A DNA stretch of 64,000 bases from Glandiceps talaboti (lineage: Eukaryota; Hemichordata; Enteropneusta; Spengelidae), in the NCBI RefSeq assembly GCF_964340395.1, contig NC_135561.1, positions 20,612,740-20,676,739 of the forward strand, written 5' to 3'. The notes below the pieces were generated by a model that saw only the letters and a list, made by a program, of their open reading frames with translations, was not told the DNA's origin and made no database searches. Within the stretch, counting starts at the first letter, position 1. Each line of letters starts with the position of its first letter. Position numbers and translations under genes: made by a program. Below, one piece after another: positions 11,030 to 22,915 of the stretch.

Positions 11030-11064
11030 GTGTGTATGTATGTATGTATGTATGTATGTATGTA

Positions 11065-11095
<31 letters not shown>

Positions 11096-11492
11096 ATGTA
11101 TGTATGTGTGTATGTATGTATGTATGTATGTGTGTGTGTATGTGTGTGTGTGTATGTATGTATGTATGTATGTGTATGTATGTATGTATGTGTGTGTATG
11201 TATGTATGTATGTATGTATGTATGTATGTGTGTGTGTGTATGTATGTATGTATGTATGTGTGTGTGTGTATGTGTGTGTGTGTATGTATGTATGTATGTA
11301 TGTATGTATGTATGTATGTGTGTATGTATGTATGTATGTATGTATGTGTGTGTATGTGTGTGTATGTATGTATGTATGTATGTATGTATGTATGTATGTA
11401 TGTATGTATGTATGTATGTATGTACATGTATGTATGTATGTATGTATGTATGTATGTATGTATGTATGTATGTGTGTGTGTGTGTGTATGTA

Positions 11493-11549
<57 letters not shown>

Positions 11550-11661
11550 TGTATGTATGTATGTATGTATGTATGTATGTATGTACATGTATGTATGTAT
11601 GTATGTATGTATGTATGTATGTATGTATGTATGTATGTATGTATGTATGTATGTATGTATG
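10897..11661. repeat. 765-bp TATG/TG compound microsatellite
   Basis: TATG units with scattered TG blocks and two TACATG interruptions (11421, 11582). It gives spurious open frames of 200-340 codons on both strands that encode only YVCM or IHTY repeats. Confidence 0.9.
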
Positions 11662-11988
11662 AGAATGACGATATAGAAATGCTAGTCATGGTTGTGATGT
11701 AAGTTAACACTTTTGAAACTAAATACCCCTGGGAAAACAATATGTGTATACTGAGATTTAATATGTTTAATATCAAATTTTCATCACCGACAGTAAAGTG
11801 GAAAACGTCGCGAAACTTGAGCAAGCGTTAGTGAAATGTTCTATTTTTAGGTGATTTTGGCTGTACCAAGCAGCTGTGAAGTTTTGATTCCTGAAGATTA
11901 ATAACTGATATAGTCAACTTGCAGTAACATTGATATCTCGACTCTTTAGATGACAATATTTTGACAATATTATATTTTTTTTACTAGC

Positions 11989-11991
<3 letters not shown>

Positions 11992-12084
<93 letters not shown>
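11992..12084. repeat. GA dinucleotide array
   Basis: About 46 uninterrupted GA units. Confidence 0.9.
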
Positions 12085-12087
<3 letters not shown>

Positions 12088-12720
12088 TACGCGAGAGGAA
12101 AATGAGTACATTTTATTTTGTAAATGTGCGAAGAGAGATAGGGAGAAGAATACTACTAGCAAGAAAGATGGAGAGGGGAGAGGAGGGGAGGAAGAGAGAT
12201 AAATAACGTACGAAAGAGAAAGAATGAAAAAAAATATGATTGCAACTTAAGTGATGTGGTGTTGAAATGTTGCTAGGTGATGAGTAATCCAAGTTAATGA
12301 CTTTGAGTCATAAAACCAGCCTGGGGGTGGGTACAAAATGTGATATTGTAAAGTTGATGACATGTACGTATACATTGCATACGTCTAGTGCTACATTCAT
12401 AGTGGGCGATGACTCAAAGTTTAACGCCCCCTCCCCCATCAGCTGTCGATCTGGAGATTAGCTCTTAATATCATTTAAGTATCTTAAAATATCACTTTTA
12501 AGCGAAGACATTCACACAGTCATTTCATTGGTTACTGCATTCTAAATTATAGTATTAGATGTTCACATTCATATAAGAAGACATGAAGGATGACCCTCTA
12601 CTAGTTTAGTAATTTGTTTGCTTGATTTTATTGTTGATTTTAATTCATAAGTTTAAATTGTGGAAGGAGAAAAATCCACTCTAACCAAAACTAGTTATTG
12701 ATTGTTATAGTTGTTATTAC
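12085..12720. other. non-coding stretch
   Basis: Purine-rich at the start (GAGAGGGGAG), then ordinary A+T-rich sequence. Nothing supported. Confidence 0.4.
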
Positions 12721-13090
12721 ACTTGACATTATATGACATGACATGACATGACATGACATGACATGACATTACATTACGTTACATTACATTACATGACATT
12801 ATATTACATTACATTACATTACTTACATTAAATTACATTACATTACACTAGTGTATTACATTACATTACACTAGTGTATTAAAGTACATTACACTACAGT
12901 GTATTACATTGCATTACATTACATTACATTACATTACATTACATTACATTACATTACAACACATTGTATTACATTACATTACATTAAACTACATTGTATT
13001 ATACTGCCTTACACATTACATTACAATATATTACATTACACTACACTACATTACACTACATTACTTTACATTGCATGACATCACATCATA
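12721..13090. repeat. ACATT/ACATG pentanucleotide array
   Basis: Degenerate ACATT units with early ACATG units and several ACTAGTGTATT interruptions. Frames through it (LHYIT repeats) are not genes. Confidence 0.85.
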
Positions 13091-13169
13091 TTTATAGCAT
13101 CAACCAGAGTGTTTTTATAATTATATAATCCCACGAAATCAATGTTAGTTTTACGTCATAATGCTCCGA

Positions 13170-13241
13170 GTATGATTCCGCGGACTAATATAAATTCGAG
13201 CTGGTAGGCGAGAATGTGTATAGTAGTCTGCGGAATCATAC
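13170..13241. repeat. 18-bp inverted repeat (stem-loop)
   Basis: GTATGATTCCGCGGACTA (13170-13187) pairs with TAGTCTGCGGAATCATAC (13224-13241) apart from one mismatch, with a 36-base loop. It may be a small MITE or a structured site; no function is visible. Confidence 0.55.
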
Positions 13242-13804
13242 AAGGTTGAATGCATGAATGACCTCTGGGGGTGGGGGAGTGCTTGGGGTTTTCCTCCTGG
13301 CAGATCTCTAGTTTTTTGTTTCTATTAAGGCAACTTTTAGGTTATTCATAGCCTTTGAGGTAATATTTCCAAGCTTTGAAAAACTAAAGTAAATGTAAGT
13401 TTTAAATGAGTTTCCCATGTCACATAAAAATGGGCCCGTAACATTGGTATAGGGGCATTAATATTGCATGTAGTAAAGTCACCGGTATGTTAGAGAACTT
13501 TAGGTGTTCATACCTAGTGTATAATAGAAACTGGAATCTGATGAGATGTGGTGATTTGTAGTGTCGATAACATGTAGTGTCCAAAATAGAAAGTGTATTA
13601 ATCCCTTCTGACAAGTTCATACTGAAGAGTAGAACAATTTGGATTGACTTCTTTTATAAATTATCTATGAAGATTACCATTACAAAACCTTCAAGTTCAC
13701 TTTGGCCCCAAAGTGCAATATAAGTGAAGCACTGATTGTGAAACAGCTAAGCATTTACATAACATGTTCTGTAACTAGTGTGGTGCATTGTAGCTAGGTA
13801 AAAC

Positions 13805-13854
<50 letters not shown>

Positions 13855-14430
13855 TTATGTTTGAACTTTTACGTGAAGTAATATTAAAGAATTGATGTCA
13901 GAAACAGGGACAAGAACAAATATTTACATGTACCACATTTCAGACAAGGCTATCCAAATCACAATGACCCCACCTACTGCCAATTTCAAAAACAGGGTGA
14001 CCCCCCACTGATCCAATGCCCCCCCCCCGGCCGAAGAAACTGACCGGTCCCTAAGATAGAATAAAATTTATTTAAATGAAAATAAAAGTACCTCTACGTA
14101 TTTGACTCATGCCACCTAAGGATATATGTAACGTAATGTGTGCATTTGTGTTTTGAAAGCACACATATAATTATTACGATAACTTGATTGTATCGTAGGA
14201 TTGGCAGGAACACTCGAACAGTAGAGAGAGAAAATAGTTCGGTACAACAGGGGTGGGTGATATGGGTTTTTGATCTGTCCTGTTTGACGTCACACACTTG
14301 AAGATTTTCACGTATTTATGTGATAACAACCAATAAAAGGTGTCTTTAGTTTATATAACTGCTTTTTCAGAAGACTTGCTGAACATTGGCAGAGATTTGC
14401 GCAGTAGTATAGTAGTTAAAAAAAGTCTGT
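13242..14430. other. non-coding stretch with a TATATG run and a C-rich repeat piece
   Basis: Contains a TATATG hexanucleotide run (about 13806-13852) and a C-run followed by GGCCGAAGAAACTGACCGGT (about 14017-14050). That piece resembles sequence at 22640-22680. No gene supported. Confidence 0.4.
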
Positions 14431-14479
14431 CTGTACATACATACATACATACATACATACATACATACATGTATGCATA

Positions 14480-16321
14480 TTTTCATCTACTAGAATTTGT
14501 CAAATTTTTGGCTATTAAAAAAAGAACTATTAAGGAATTTGATCCACTTTTAGTTTGGATGCCTTCCTTTTTAATAGAACTATTAATATTAGTACCAAAA
14601 ACTAGCAGCTTTCTTGAAAATACTTCCAAGAGAGCTTTTTCTTGGTGTATTCGATTTTTTTATGACATAACAGACGAAGTCATCACTCACAGGACGATCT
14701 TGTTACTACTAAAACGTGCAGTAAACCTGTAAAAACGTTCAATTGTTGTTGAGTCGATAAAGTTGGACGAGCACACCCCAACGTCACCCTAGACGGTGCG
14801 GCGCTGTTCAGATCTTGCAGTGTGACGTGAAGGGAGCGATCCTGTCATAGTAGAAGTTTACATCATGTGTACGATAGGTCTTTCTCTAACATCTGCTACA
14901 GCGATATAATGTCTTCAAAATGTTGGTAAGTTTACTTTCAACCTGTTTTCTTCCAATACTTGCATGCGACTATTCTGGAAATGGCGATGAGCTGAAAGTG
15001 TAATATTGCCTACCAAGTCATAATATTATGGATGGGGCATTATATTTACAAGGGTTTCTTCTCTGAGTCGTATATCATTGTTCCTGTCCATTGCATATCT
15101 ACAAGACAAATTTAGGGTATGTTGCCTCTTGCTTTTCAAGTCAACAGGGTATTGGAGATATACATTTGGGAAATATTTTTATCTGTGACCTTGCACAGTA
15201 ATATTGGCGAAGGTTGTTTTGAAAAATAAAGTCGTCTTGTGAAGCGATAACTCCCTACTACTGTTACTACAAGAAGTACGATGTTCATTACATAGTGGCT
15301 TATAGCATACTGATCGCGTACCGAGTGGTCTGTTTTCCTCGATGTTTAAACAACATCGCCTGGGGATTGGAACCCGAAAAATACAGTGACCTCAGTTAGC
15401 GCATTCACGAAACACACTCCGCTGATAGTTCCCAGATGTGTGATCGACTGTCTGAAGTTCTCGTGAGGTGAACGATAACTTTGATTCTAGCTGTTTTAAT
15501 TGGTGTGATATATCATTGCCATCAAACTGTGAAGGTTTTCATTTTCCCAGTAGACCGCGAAACTCTCTCTCTGATTTTGTGTTGTTTATCGTGTTTCCCC
15601 TTCCACTAAACACTACTTCAAGCCTGGCATAGTTTATAGCGCATTCCACATATTTTATGATATCGACAGCGAAATTCCCCATCCGTAGTTCAGCCCATCG
15701 GCGAGATATAACAGGGCGAACTGAAGGACTATTTCTCAAGAATGCTGATGTACAGTAAAAATGAAATGATAATGATAAAGTGAACATCATGTTGTACATG
15801 TGTAGGGCTTACGTGACAGTTCGATGACGCTGTCATGCATGGTGCGGTCTTCATTACTGAGCTAAAAAGGTCGCCAGTTGAAAACACCACGGGTGTGGCG
15901 CCAAACTATAGATACTGAACGTGCCTGTGGGACGCTCATATCTCCACGTATGCATAGAGAAGTCCAAACATTAATACACGTGTGTGGTAAATATATATTT
16001 ATATACATGTTACACGTTATAATAATAAAATAGAAAATAATAATAGAAAATTACGGTGTTTCCTCTAATTTTAGACCCTTCAAGCTCATAAGAGATACAT
16101 TATCAGTTCTGGGCAGATAACTACTACATAACAGGGGAAAGGTTCGAGTTATACAGTACTGTAAAAGCTTTCGTGAACGTTTATTACCAAAGATATGCCA
16201 TAACACTCCACGACCCCTGTTTCTGTTCATTTCTCTTTGTAAGTATATCACAGCTAACTTAATTTCAAACACAACATAGACGATGTGTGTGTATATATGT
16301 ATAACATCTATATCTGTATCA
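14480..16321. other. non-coding stretch
   Basis: Open frames on both strands (for example 14340-14732 and 15539-15799) show no domain, signal peptide or splice context that I could support. Confidence 0.35.
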
Positions 16322-16413
16322 TCTATATCTCAACTGGCTAGAGCACTTTGGCTAGTATTCAGGAGACGTGGATTGGAATCCTGCACGTGTTACTTTTCTT
16401 TCCTCAATTTAAA
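16322..16413 (+). mobile_element. tRNA-derived SINE, copy 1
   Basis: An A-box-like CTCAACTGGCTAGAGCA, then TATTCAGGAGACGTGG and a B-box-like GATTGGAATCC, followed by the shared tail TTACTTTTCTTTCCTCAATTTAA. The same layout occurs at 16644 and, reversed, at 57783. It cannot fold as a complete tRNA. Confidence 0.6.
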
Positions 16414-16643
16414 TGTAATTTCTTATTCATTATTTGGGTGAGTTTCGTTTATATATAGTTATTTGGTATAAAACATCATGTGTTGATCCTCATTGCTTTA
16501 GTAAACCGATTCCTAAGTTGGTGGCCCATAGGCAGGGTCCCAGTGAATTCACATTTGGAATAGGTTGAAAGGCTTATAGGTCAATGAGTACGGCTTCTCA
16601 CCTACCTTGAGGAATAGAAAGGTACAGACCAGCACGGCCCAAA

Positions 16644-16852
<209 letters not shown>

Positions 16853-17020
16853 TTGTAAAGCGAGAAATAAATGAATTTTTTTCAACGCATACAGATATAT
16901 GCGTCTTATCAAGATTCTATTTTAACTCGATTCCAATATCGCCGGCCAGCAGCACTTTCAATCGAAAGAAAATAAACTGTCAACAGAATAGACAATAGCA
17001 CATATGTACTTTATAGCTTA

Positions 17021-17021
17021 C

Positions 17022-17063
<42 letters not shown>
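17021..17063. repeat. CAA trinucleotide array
   Basis: About 14 CAA/ACA units. Confidence 0.85.
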
Positions 17064-17224
17064 GCAATGCGTGTATTCACATATCATGATATTAAACACA
17101 CCTTTATTTCAAATATAATTTGATCACACTCTTCTGTACCCTGTTTTTCCATAATTTGTAAAATTGGCGCATGTGACGGCGATGTTTGTATAATACCTTG
17201 TGTAGTATGGGAAATTTGGTGAGA

Positions 17225-17467
17225 AAGAGAGAGAGAGACAGACAGAGCTCGGACAGAGACATACATACATACATACATACATACATACATACATACATAC
17301 ATACATACATACATACATACATACATACTACAGACATAGAGACTGGCATACAGACAGACAGACAGACATACATACATACATACATACATACATACATACA
17401 TACATACATACATACATCCATACATACATACATACATACATACATGCAGACATACACAGGCAGACAG

Positions 17468-17521
<54 letters not shown>

Positions 17522-17525
17522 GAAG
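17225..17525. repeat. ACAT and ACAG tetranucleotide cluster
   Basis: Alternating ACAT blocks (about 17260-17328 and 17367-17445) and ACAG blocks (17353-17367 and 17465-17520). Frames read through it only as HTYI or TDRQ repeats. Confidence 0.85.
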
Positions 17526-19500
17526 AGGGGCACACACGTACACACACATACAAAGAGATACACATGTGCATTGACGTTATCACGATGAAACTCGTCATTC
17601 AATGTAAAATATATACAAGCCATCCGACTGTTACTGGAACGTTTTCCTTTCAGACGATGGGACGGGGGGGGGGGGGTGTTTACTGTAAGGCAGTAGACAT
17701 TAAGCAAAGGTTACTCTTGGTTTTACTGAAAACAGATCTGTGTAATGTATGGTACTAAAAAAAGAAGTTATGCCACTTAAGATAACATGCGTTCGTCATT
17801 AAATGATTTAATATGGGTTCCTGGAATACATATATATCTTCCTTTCGTTGAAATACTTTCACAGTCACTACAGTCATGTAAACGTAAAGCCACGGCCCTG
17901 CATTTCATCGTTAACTTGGTGACTTTGGATTCATAGCTAGTGTCACCTATGAAAAAAACTCTTAGCTTTAATCATGACGTAATATTTTAGAGCGGAAAAT
18001 CTACGTCATTGATTTTTGTACTCAAGAGAGATGGGTCTCTTTTTATGGTAGTTTTCTATGTTAATTATATGAATCAAATATTACGTCACGTAGATGCACA
18101 AGAATACCATCATCCTATACAATACACTCAGACAATTCGATATAAAACACACATGAAAAATTATTAAACAAGAAAAAAAATAAAATGACGAATTGAATAA
18201 TATAAGTAAGAACAGAAAGAACAAGGTAAACGCAAAATTTGGAAAGATCTTTAAGATCCTTGACCGTACTGTGCCCTTCAACTTGGTAGCATGTCTTTAA
18301 AATTATAGTAGATCTCGGTAGCTTTATACGAGTGTGTAAACTTTGCACTGTGATCGACTACAGGTCCACTTTATAAATTTGGACATAGCTACGTGCTTTA
18401 CCAGGTTTATGTAAGCAGAACTGGGGAATAGATGACAATGTGTACTACATGTGGTCAATCTCAAGTCAACAGCCGAACATACTTGACTACTCATAAACAC
18501 AACTTCAAGTAGTGGAATGTTTATAGTAGGGAAGTACTCGGTGAATGTTTAACATCCTGTGTGTATATTCGGCACATCCCCCTCGAAATATGAAAGATAA
18601 AATTAAAATTGAAATGATATGTTTTTGTTTGACGTGTGTGGTCTGAGCTGGTGACTTTATCTAAGTTGAATTATTCCAGGACCAATATTTGATTACTAGA
18701 TAAACACCACGCCACCAGTTAAACTCCAAACTTAGTTTGTGTTTCTGTTCAAATTATAAAATTTGATACACTCTATCACCCATACCTTCCCAGCACTCCT
18801 AACATTGATCAGTTCTTTATTTTTATAAAGTTCTCGTCGCCCGTTTTCTTTTCTTCTCTTGTTTCTTTTTCGAACAGTCAGTATTATTTTAAAACACCCT
18901 AAATTAATCAATTGTATATCATTCTAAGAAATAGATCCCTGGAAACAAAAGGAATGTGTATGCCTAGTTCAATGACATCCAACGTCATATTACAGGTTTA
19001 AAATCACTTATAAGATAGAAACCCAAATAGCTATTTCAAGTGATAAGCTCGTGCAACATGTTGTAAATGGATGAGGGATGTGGTTGGAGGGGGTTGGCCG
19101 GGATGGGGTGGGATGGGGTGGGTGGGTCGGGGTTATATCATACTTTGATGTGTAGGTGAAGTTCTGTGTATGTTCGTTCTTGTCTGTTCGTGCTTCCTGG
19201 TGTTTCTGTAGTTCTTTCGTATTCAAGCTGACACAAAAAAGTCATACATATCGTTAATTCCATATAACTATTTACCCCGAACGTTCATGAAATGATTCAG
19301 TGTCTGTTTTCCCTAGTAACGTCAAAGTTATAACATCTCATGCAAGTATGATATGCAATTTGTTATTTCATTTATTGGTCCCTGTTGAATCAATCTCATA
19401 AGAATCTGATGTTTAGGTCACAATTCAATTAGGGCTTTTATCACCCTTTGTGTTCCATTTTACGCTTTCATCTTGATTGCCCTGTTTATAAATACCGATG
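17526..19500. other. non-coding stretch with a G-rich island
   Basis: A 12-base G run lies near 17664. At 19070-19135 GGGATGGGGTGG-type sequence could form a G-quadruplex. Otherwise A+T-rich, no supported gene. Confidence 0.4.
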
Positions 19501-19506
19501 AAATGT

Positions 19507-19538
<32 letters not shown>

Positions 19539-19587
19539 GGTGGTGGTGGTGGTGGTGGTGGTGGTGATGATGATGATAATGATGATG
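19507..19587. repeat. GTT, GGT and GAT trinucleotide array
   Basis: Three adjoining trinucleotide blocks differing by single-base steps. Confidence 0.85.
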
Positions 19588-19657
19588 TTTACATTGTTGT
19601 ATATGTCTCTTCTATCCATTTATGTTATGTTACATCATAGATTTGATGTAATAATTC

Positions 19658-19693
19658 ACACACACAGGCACACAGACAGACAGACACAGACAC

Positions 19694-19736
<43 letters not shown>

Positions 19737-19765
19737 CACACACACACACACACACATATACATAT
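19658..19765. repeat. ACAG and CA microsatellite
   Basis: CA, ACAG (about 19690-19735), then CA units. Confidence 0.85.
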
Positions 19766-20059
19766 ATCGTCATCAGACAATTCAATGTACCTTGGTAATC
19801 TGACTCTTTAGACATAACTGTGGACATTTAAAGTATATATGTTTATCTCGTAAAGTGTCGTACAATGGTATCGTGGAATCTCGTGGGCATGTAACCACTG
19901 CCGTTTGCGTAAGGCATCAACCATATCAATGTCATACATTCACAAATCGTCTTTAGTTTACTTTTGTCATCTCGACAATCGTCTATCTAAACTCAAACAA
20001 ATCTTTGTGCAACAATATATCTCATATCAATAATCATTGTCAAACCTTATACCACGTCA

Positions 20060-20640
20060 AAGATGAAAACAGCAAAGTTAATACATGGTCATCTTTCATT
20101 CAGGAATGATTAAATGTAACTGAAGTTGGTGATGACAATTATGCTATTCAAGCATTTCAAAGTAAACGAAAACAAGTCTGTCTGAATACAATGTGGCTGT
20201 CCACTCTTCAAAAGTTGGATAATAATAAATTACATGCATACAACAAATTCAAACTAACCTATGACTTTAAACCATATCTAGAATTAGTACATAATGTTAT
20301 TAGTCATAGAACTAGCACGACCAAATTCAGAATATCAACACACACAAACAATTAAGATGTAGTGGCATACAAACATCAAAAAATGTTGCATTATGTGCAC
20401 AAACCAGTCTGTTGGCAATGAAATATATGCTTTACTTGAATGTAAAATAAATCAAATAAATAATGCGCATTTCAATTTTTTGATGAAATATCCATATACA
20501 ATGAAACCATTGCTAAATTAACAAATATTGAGATATTGAGATATTCAATACAATGCTGAGTACTAAGGATAGTTTTATTGCCAACAGCCCGGGGAAGTTT
20601 GTTAGCAAAAATACATCAGAAAACAAACTATAAAAAGTTA
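20060..20640 (+). pseudogene. decayed LINE-type ORF2 C-terminus
   Basis: Conceptual frames with several stops and shifts resemble the C-terminal part of non-LTR reverse transcriptase proteins. They include WLSTLQKLDNNKLHAYNKFK, LELVHNVISHRTSTTKFRIS and a Cys-type motif KCCIMCTNQSVGNEIYALLE. The order matches the region after the polymerase (the RISAH and CxxC ... LLEC type block). Too broken to be functional; the 5' reverse transcriptase is absent. Confidence 0.5.
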
Positions 20641-20804
20641 CGTTCAGTAATTTGTATTCCTAGTTAGTTTACTATGATATATCTCTGACAATTAGATGTT
20701 ACTCTACAAGAGTTTTCTTCGTTTCATAATCAATGGCTAATATGCTTAACATATATTGCAATTGGGGGCAAAAGTTGAAAGTTCCGTAATGGCAATATTC
20801 ATAG

Positions 20805-21026
20805 AAGAATTTAGACCCCTATATCACTGGAGTTGTTAGTTGCACATGTAAAAGATCACAATGTTCATCACGTGTGTGCTCATGCAAAGCCAACAACCTT
20901 GATTGTACAGAGCTGTGCCACTGTACAGATAAATCCTGTTTGAAAAGAGTTATCAATGAAGACAATGATGACAGTGATGGAAACTCCAGTGACATTGATA
21001 GTGATAGTGATAGTGAGAGTAAATAA
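20805..21026 (+). CDS. Cys-rich fragment with acidic SD tail (probably transposon-derived)
   Basis: A 73-codon frame ends at TAA 21024-21026. It reads through VSCTCKRSQCSSRVCSCKA, LDCTELCHC and CLKR, then an acidic tail rich in S, D and E. The repeated CxCK...CxxxxCxC...CTxLCxC layout is like the Cys-rich C-terminal module in many uncharacterised, transposon-linked invertebrate proteins. An in-frame stop lies just before it (20802-20804), so this is either a last exon with an unseen acceptor or a broken fragment. No start codon is evident. Confidence 0.4.
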   Translation, partial: KNLDPYITGVVSCTCKRSQCSSRVCSCKANNLDCTELCHCTDKSCLKRVINEDNDDSDGNSSDIDSDSDSESK

Positions 21027-21169
21027 AGTGTATAAAGTGTATGGAAATATAATCATACCCGACAATACCAAAAGAAACACCTTTATAATGGAACTTACCA
21101 GCCATGCACAATATCCACAGGTATTATTGATTGATTTATTGATTGATTGGCTGATTGATTGATCTTTGA

Positions 21170-21780
21170 GAAATAATTTAATACACTGGTAATCAAATAC
21201 AATTTTGTACGTGGGTCAGTTATTTACTGCTGATATACTGGCAAACTGTAGGCATGAATGAGATAAGCAGTCCAAGTAAGATACTATGTACCTGAACAAA
21301 CAGACGGACAGAAGCAAAATAGTGAGTAGTTGGTATCACATACTCACAGGTGTAATAATATACACCCAAGAGTGGTTTATTGAACTATTAAACAGGGAAA
21401 CAGTTGTGTATTACTGAGACATTATGTATGTATATCGGTAGTCACTTTTTGTGTTAAAAAGTGAAAAAGTGACGTTTTTGGTTCAAATAATCACAGATAA
21501 CCAAAACTATTTTGTGTATTTATTTAATATATTTTATTGGAATATATATGAAACCATCATTTTTACCAAGAAACAATATGTAGAAGTGATTTTGTAGTGT
21601 TTAGTACAGTGATAATCAGTTTTGACAAAAAATGTGAAAAATATGGTGTTTTTGGTCAAAAAATAAAACACGAATGAAATTTTTCAGTATAACGATGTAT
21701 ATTTTGTTTGTATAATTGATGAAGATTTATTGTAGCTGAAATCTCCTTACACCGTAAACTGTACTTGAAAAATCCATGTT
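21170..21780. other. non-coding stretch
   Basis: A+T-rich, with a few phrases like those inside element E1 (TTTTTGGTCAAAAA at about 21648). Possibly very old repeat sequence. No gene. Confidence 0.35.
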
Positions 21781-22480
21781 CTAGAGGCTTTTTCAGGGTT
21801 GGGTCCATAGACTACTAGGATTCCTTCACTCCCAGAGCTAGGTCAGTCATGCAATCAACCAGCAATCAGATGCACCTTTTAACCCTTAATTGCTAATTTT
21901 AGATGATACTGCCTCTTAGAGATGTGAAATTATTACCAGGATAGTCTAAAAATTGCCTTAAAAGACTCTTAAAGAAACTCTCCAACTCTCCCCCCTGCCA
22001 ATGATACAACCATTACATGTAGATGTTTGAAGTTATTGCTCTGAATAGCCTAAAAGTTGGCTGTAAGAGTACAACCTCCAGAGCTTCAAGGGAGAGACCC
22101 CCTAGGACCCCACATACACAAGACGTGGACATATCCAAGTCTAAAACACTCCCCCCTACCTCTTTGTCAAAATGCTATTAAACTTATAAAAATAATTCAA
22201 CCCTATGTACTTGATTTTTTACATGTTGGTGCTGTCTTGTAAAGCTTGGAAATTATTGCCTAAAAGGGATTGAATAGCCTAATATTGACTTTAAGTGTCA
22301 AAATACCTCCAGAGCTTCTAGGACCCTAGGACCCCCCCCCACGAGAGGCGTACATATCACGATCTCAAGTTTTCCCCCTACCTTTTACTGTCAAGATACT
22401 ATTTAAACTCCTTTTTCAATATATTACCCTGTGTAGTCGTTGATTTAGTATGATGCTATCTTATAAAGAATTTAGTCAAG
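21780..22480. repeat. degenerate tandem repeat, unit about 235 bp
   Basis: CCTCCAGAGCTTC recurs at 22075 and 22309, with CCCTAGGACCCC, an A+T-rich middle and a TGCT(G/A)TCTT(G/A)TAAAG end repeated at the same spacing. A third, weaker unit precedes them. Confidence 0.5.
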
Positions 22481-22559
22481 CAGTACACTCTGAGTCATGG
22501 TGAAATACCTGTCATGTAAATATGATATATGGTGGGGTTAAGTCATAGTCGGGAGTCAG

Positions 22560-22915
22560 CCTATTTTTTGGTTTTACAGAGAAGGAGGGGGGGGGGGGGT
22601 CAGTTACTTTTAATCGGCCCGATCGAAACAGTCACCGACTCCCCCCCCCACCACACCCCGCCGGAGAAAATGACCTGTCCCTCAGGTCACGAGTAGTTTC
22701 CGGCTGAATGAAGCAAAATATTGGAGAATAACATAATTATATCAGCGCCAGTAATATCAAAGAAAAATCGGCAATTTTGAACGTTTTGTCTCATATTTTG
22801 AACACAACAGTCGTAGACAGGCGTTGTCGTGACGTAGAACGACCAGATTATAATTATAATCCATATTTTTTGTTCAACTTGGCTAGTTGATGGTTTAATA
22901 TATTATATTATGTAA
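22560..22915 (+). mobile_element. repeat family R5, copy a
   Basis: A G-run and C-run head, then CCGGCTGAATGAAG, GGAGAATAACATAATTATA, GTGACGTAGAACGACCAG and the 3' mark CATATTTTTTGTTCAACTTGG. The same string order recurs at 26762, 31710 and 52034, always on the + strand. Confidence 0.6.

Noticed and set aside
10793-11824. Open frames up to 343 codons on both strands
   Set aside because: They are translations of the TATG/TG array (IHTY, YVCM repeats) and have no gene-like flanks.
14340-14732. 130-codon frame
   Set aside because: Runs through an ACAT array, and the rest has no recognisable domain or splice context.
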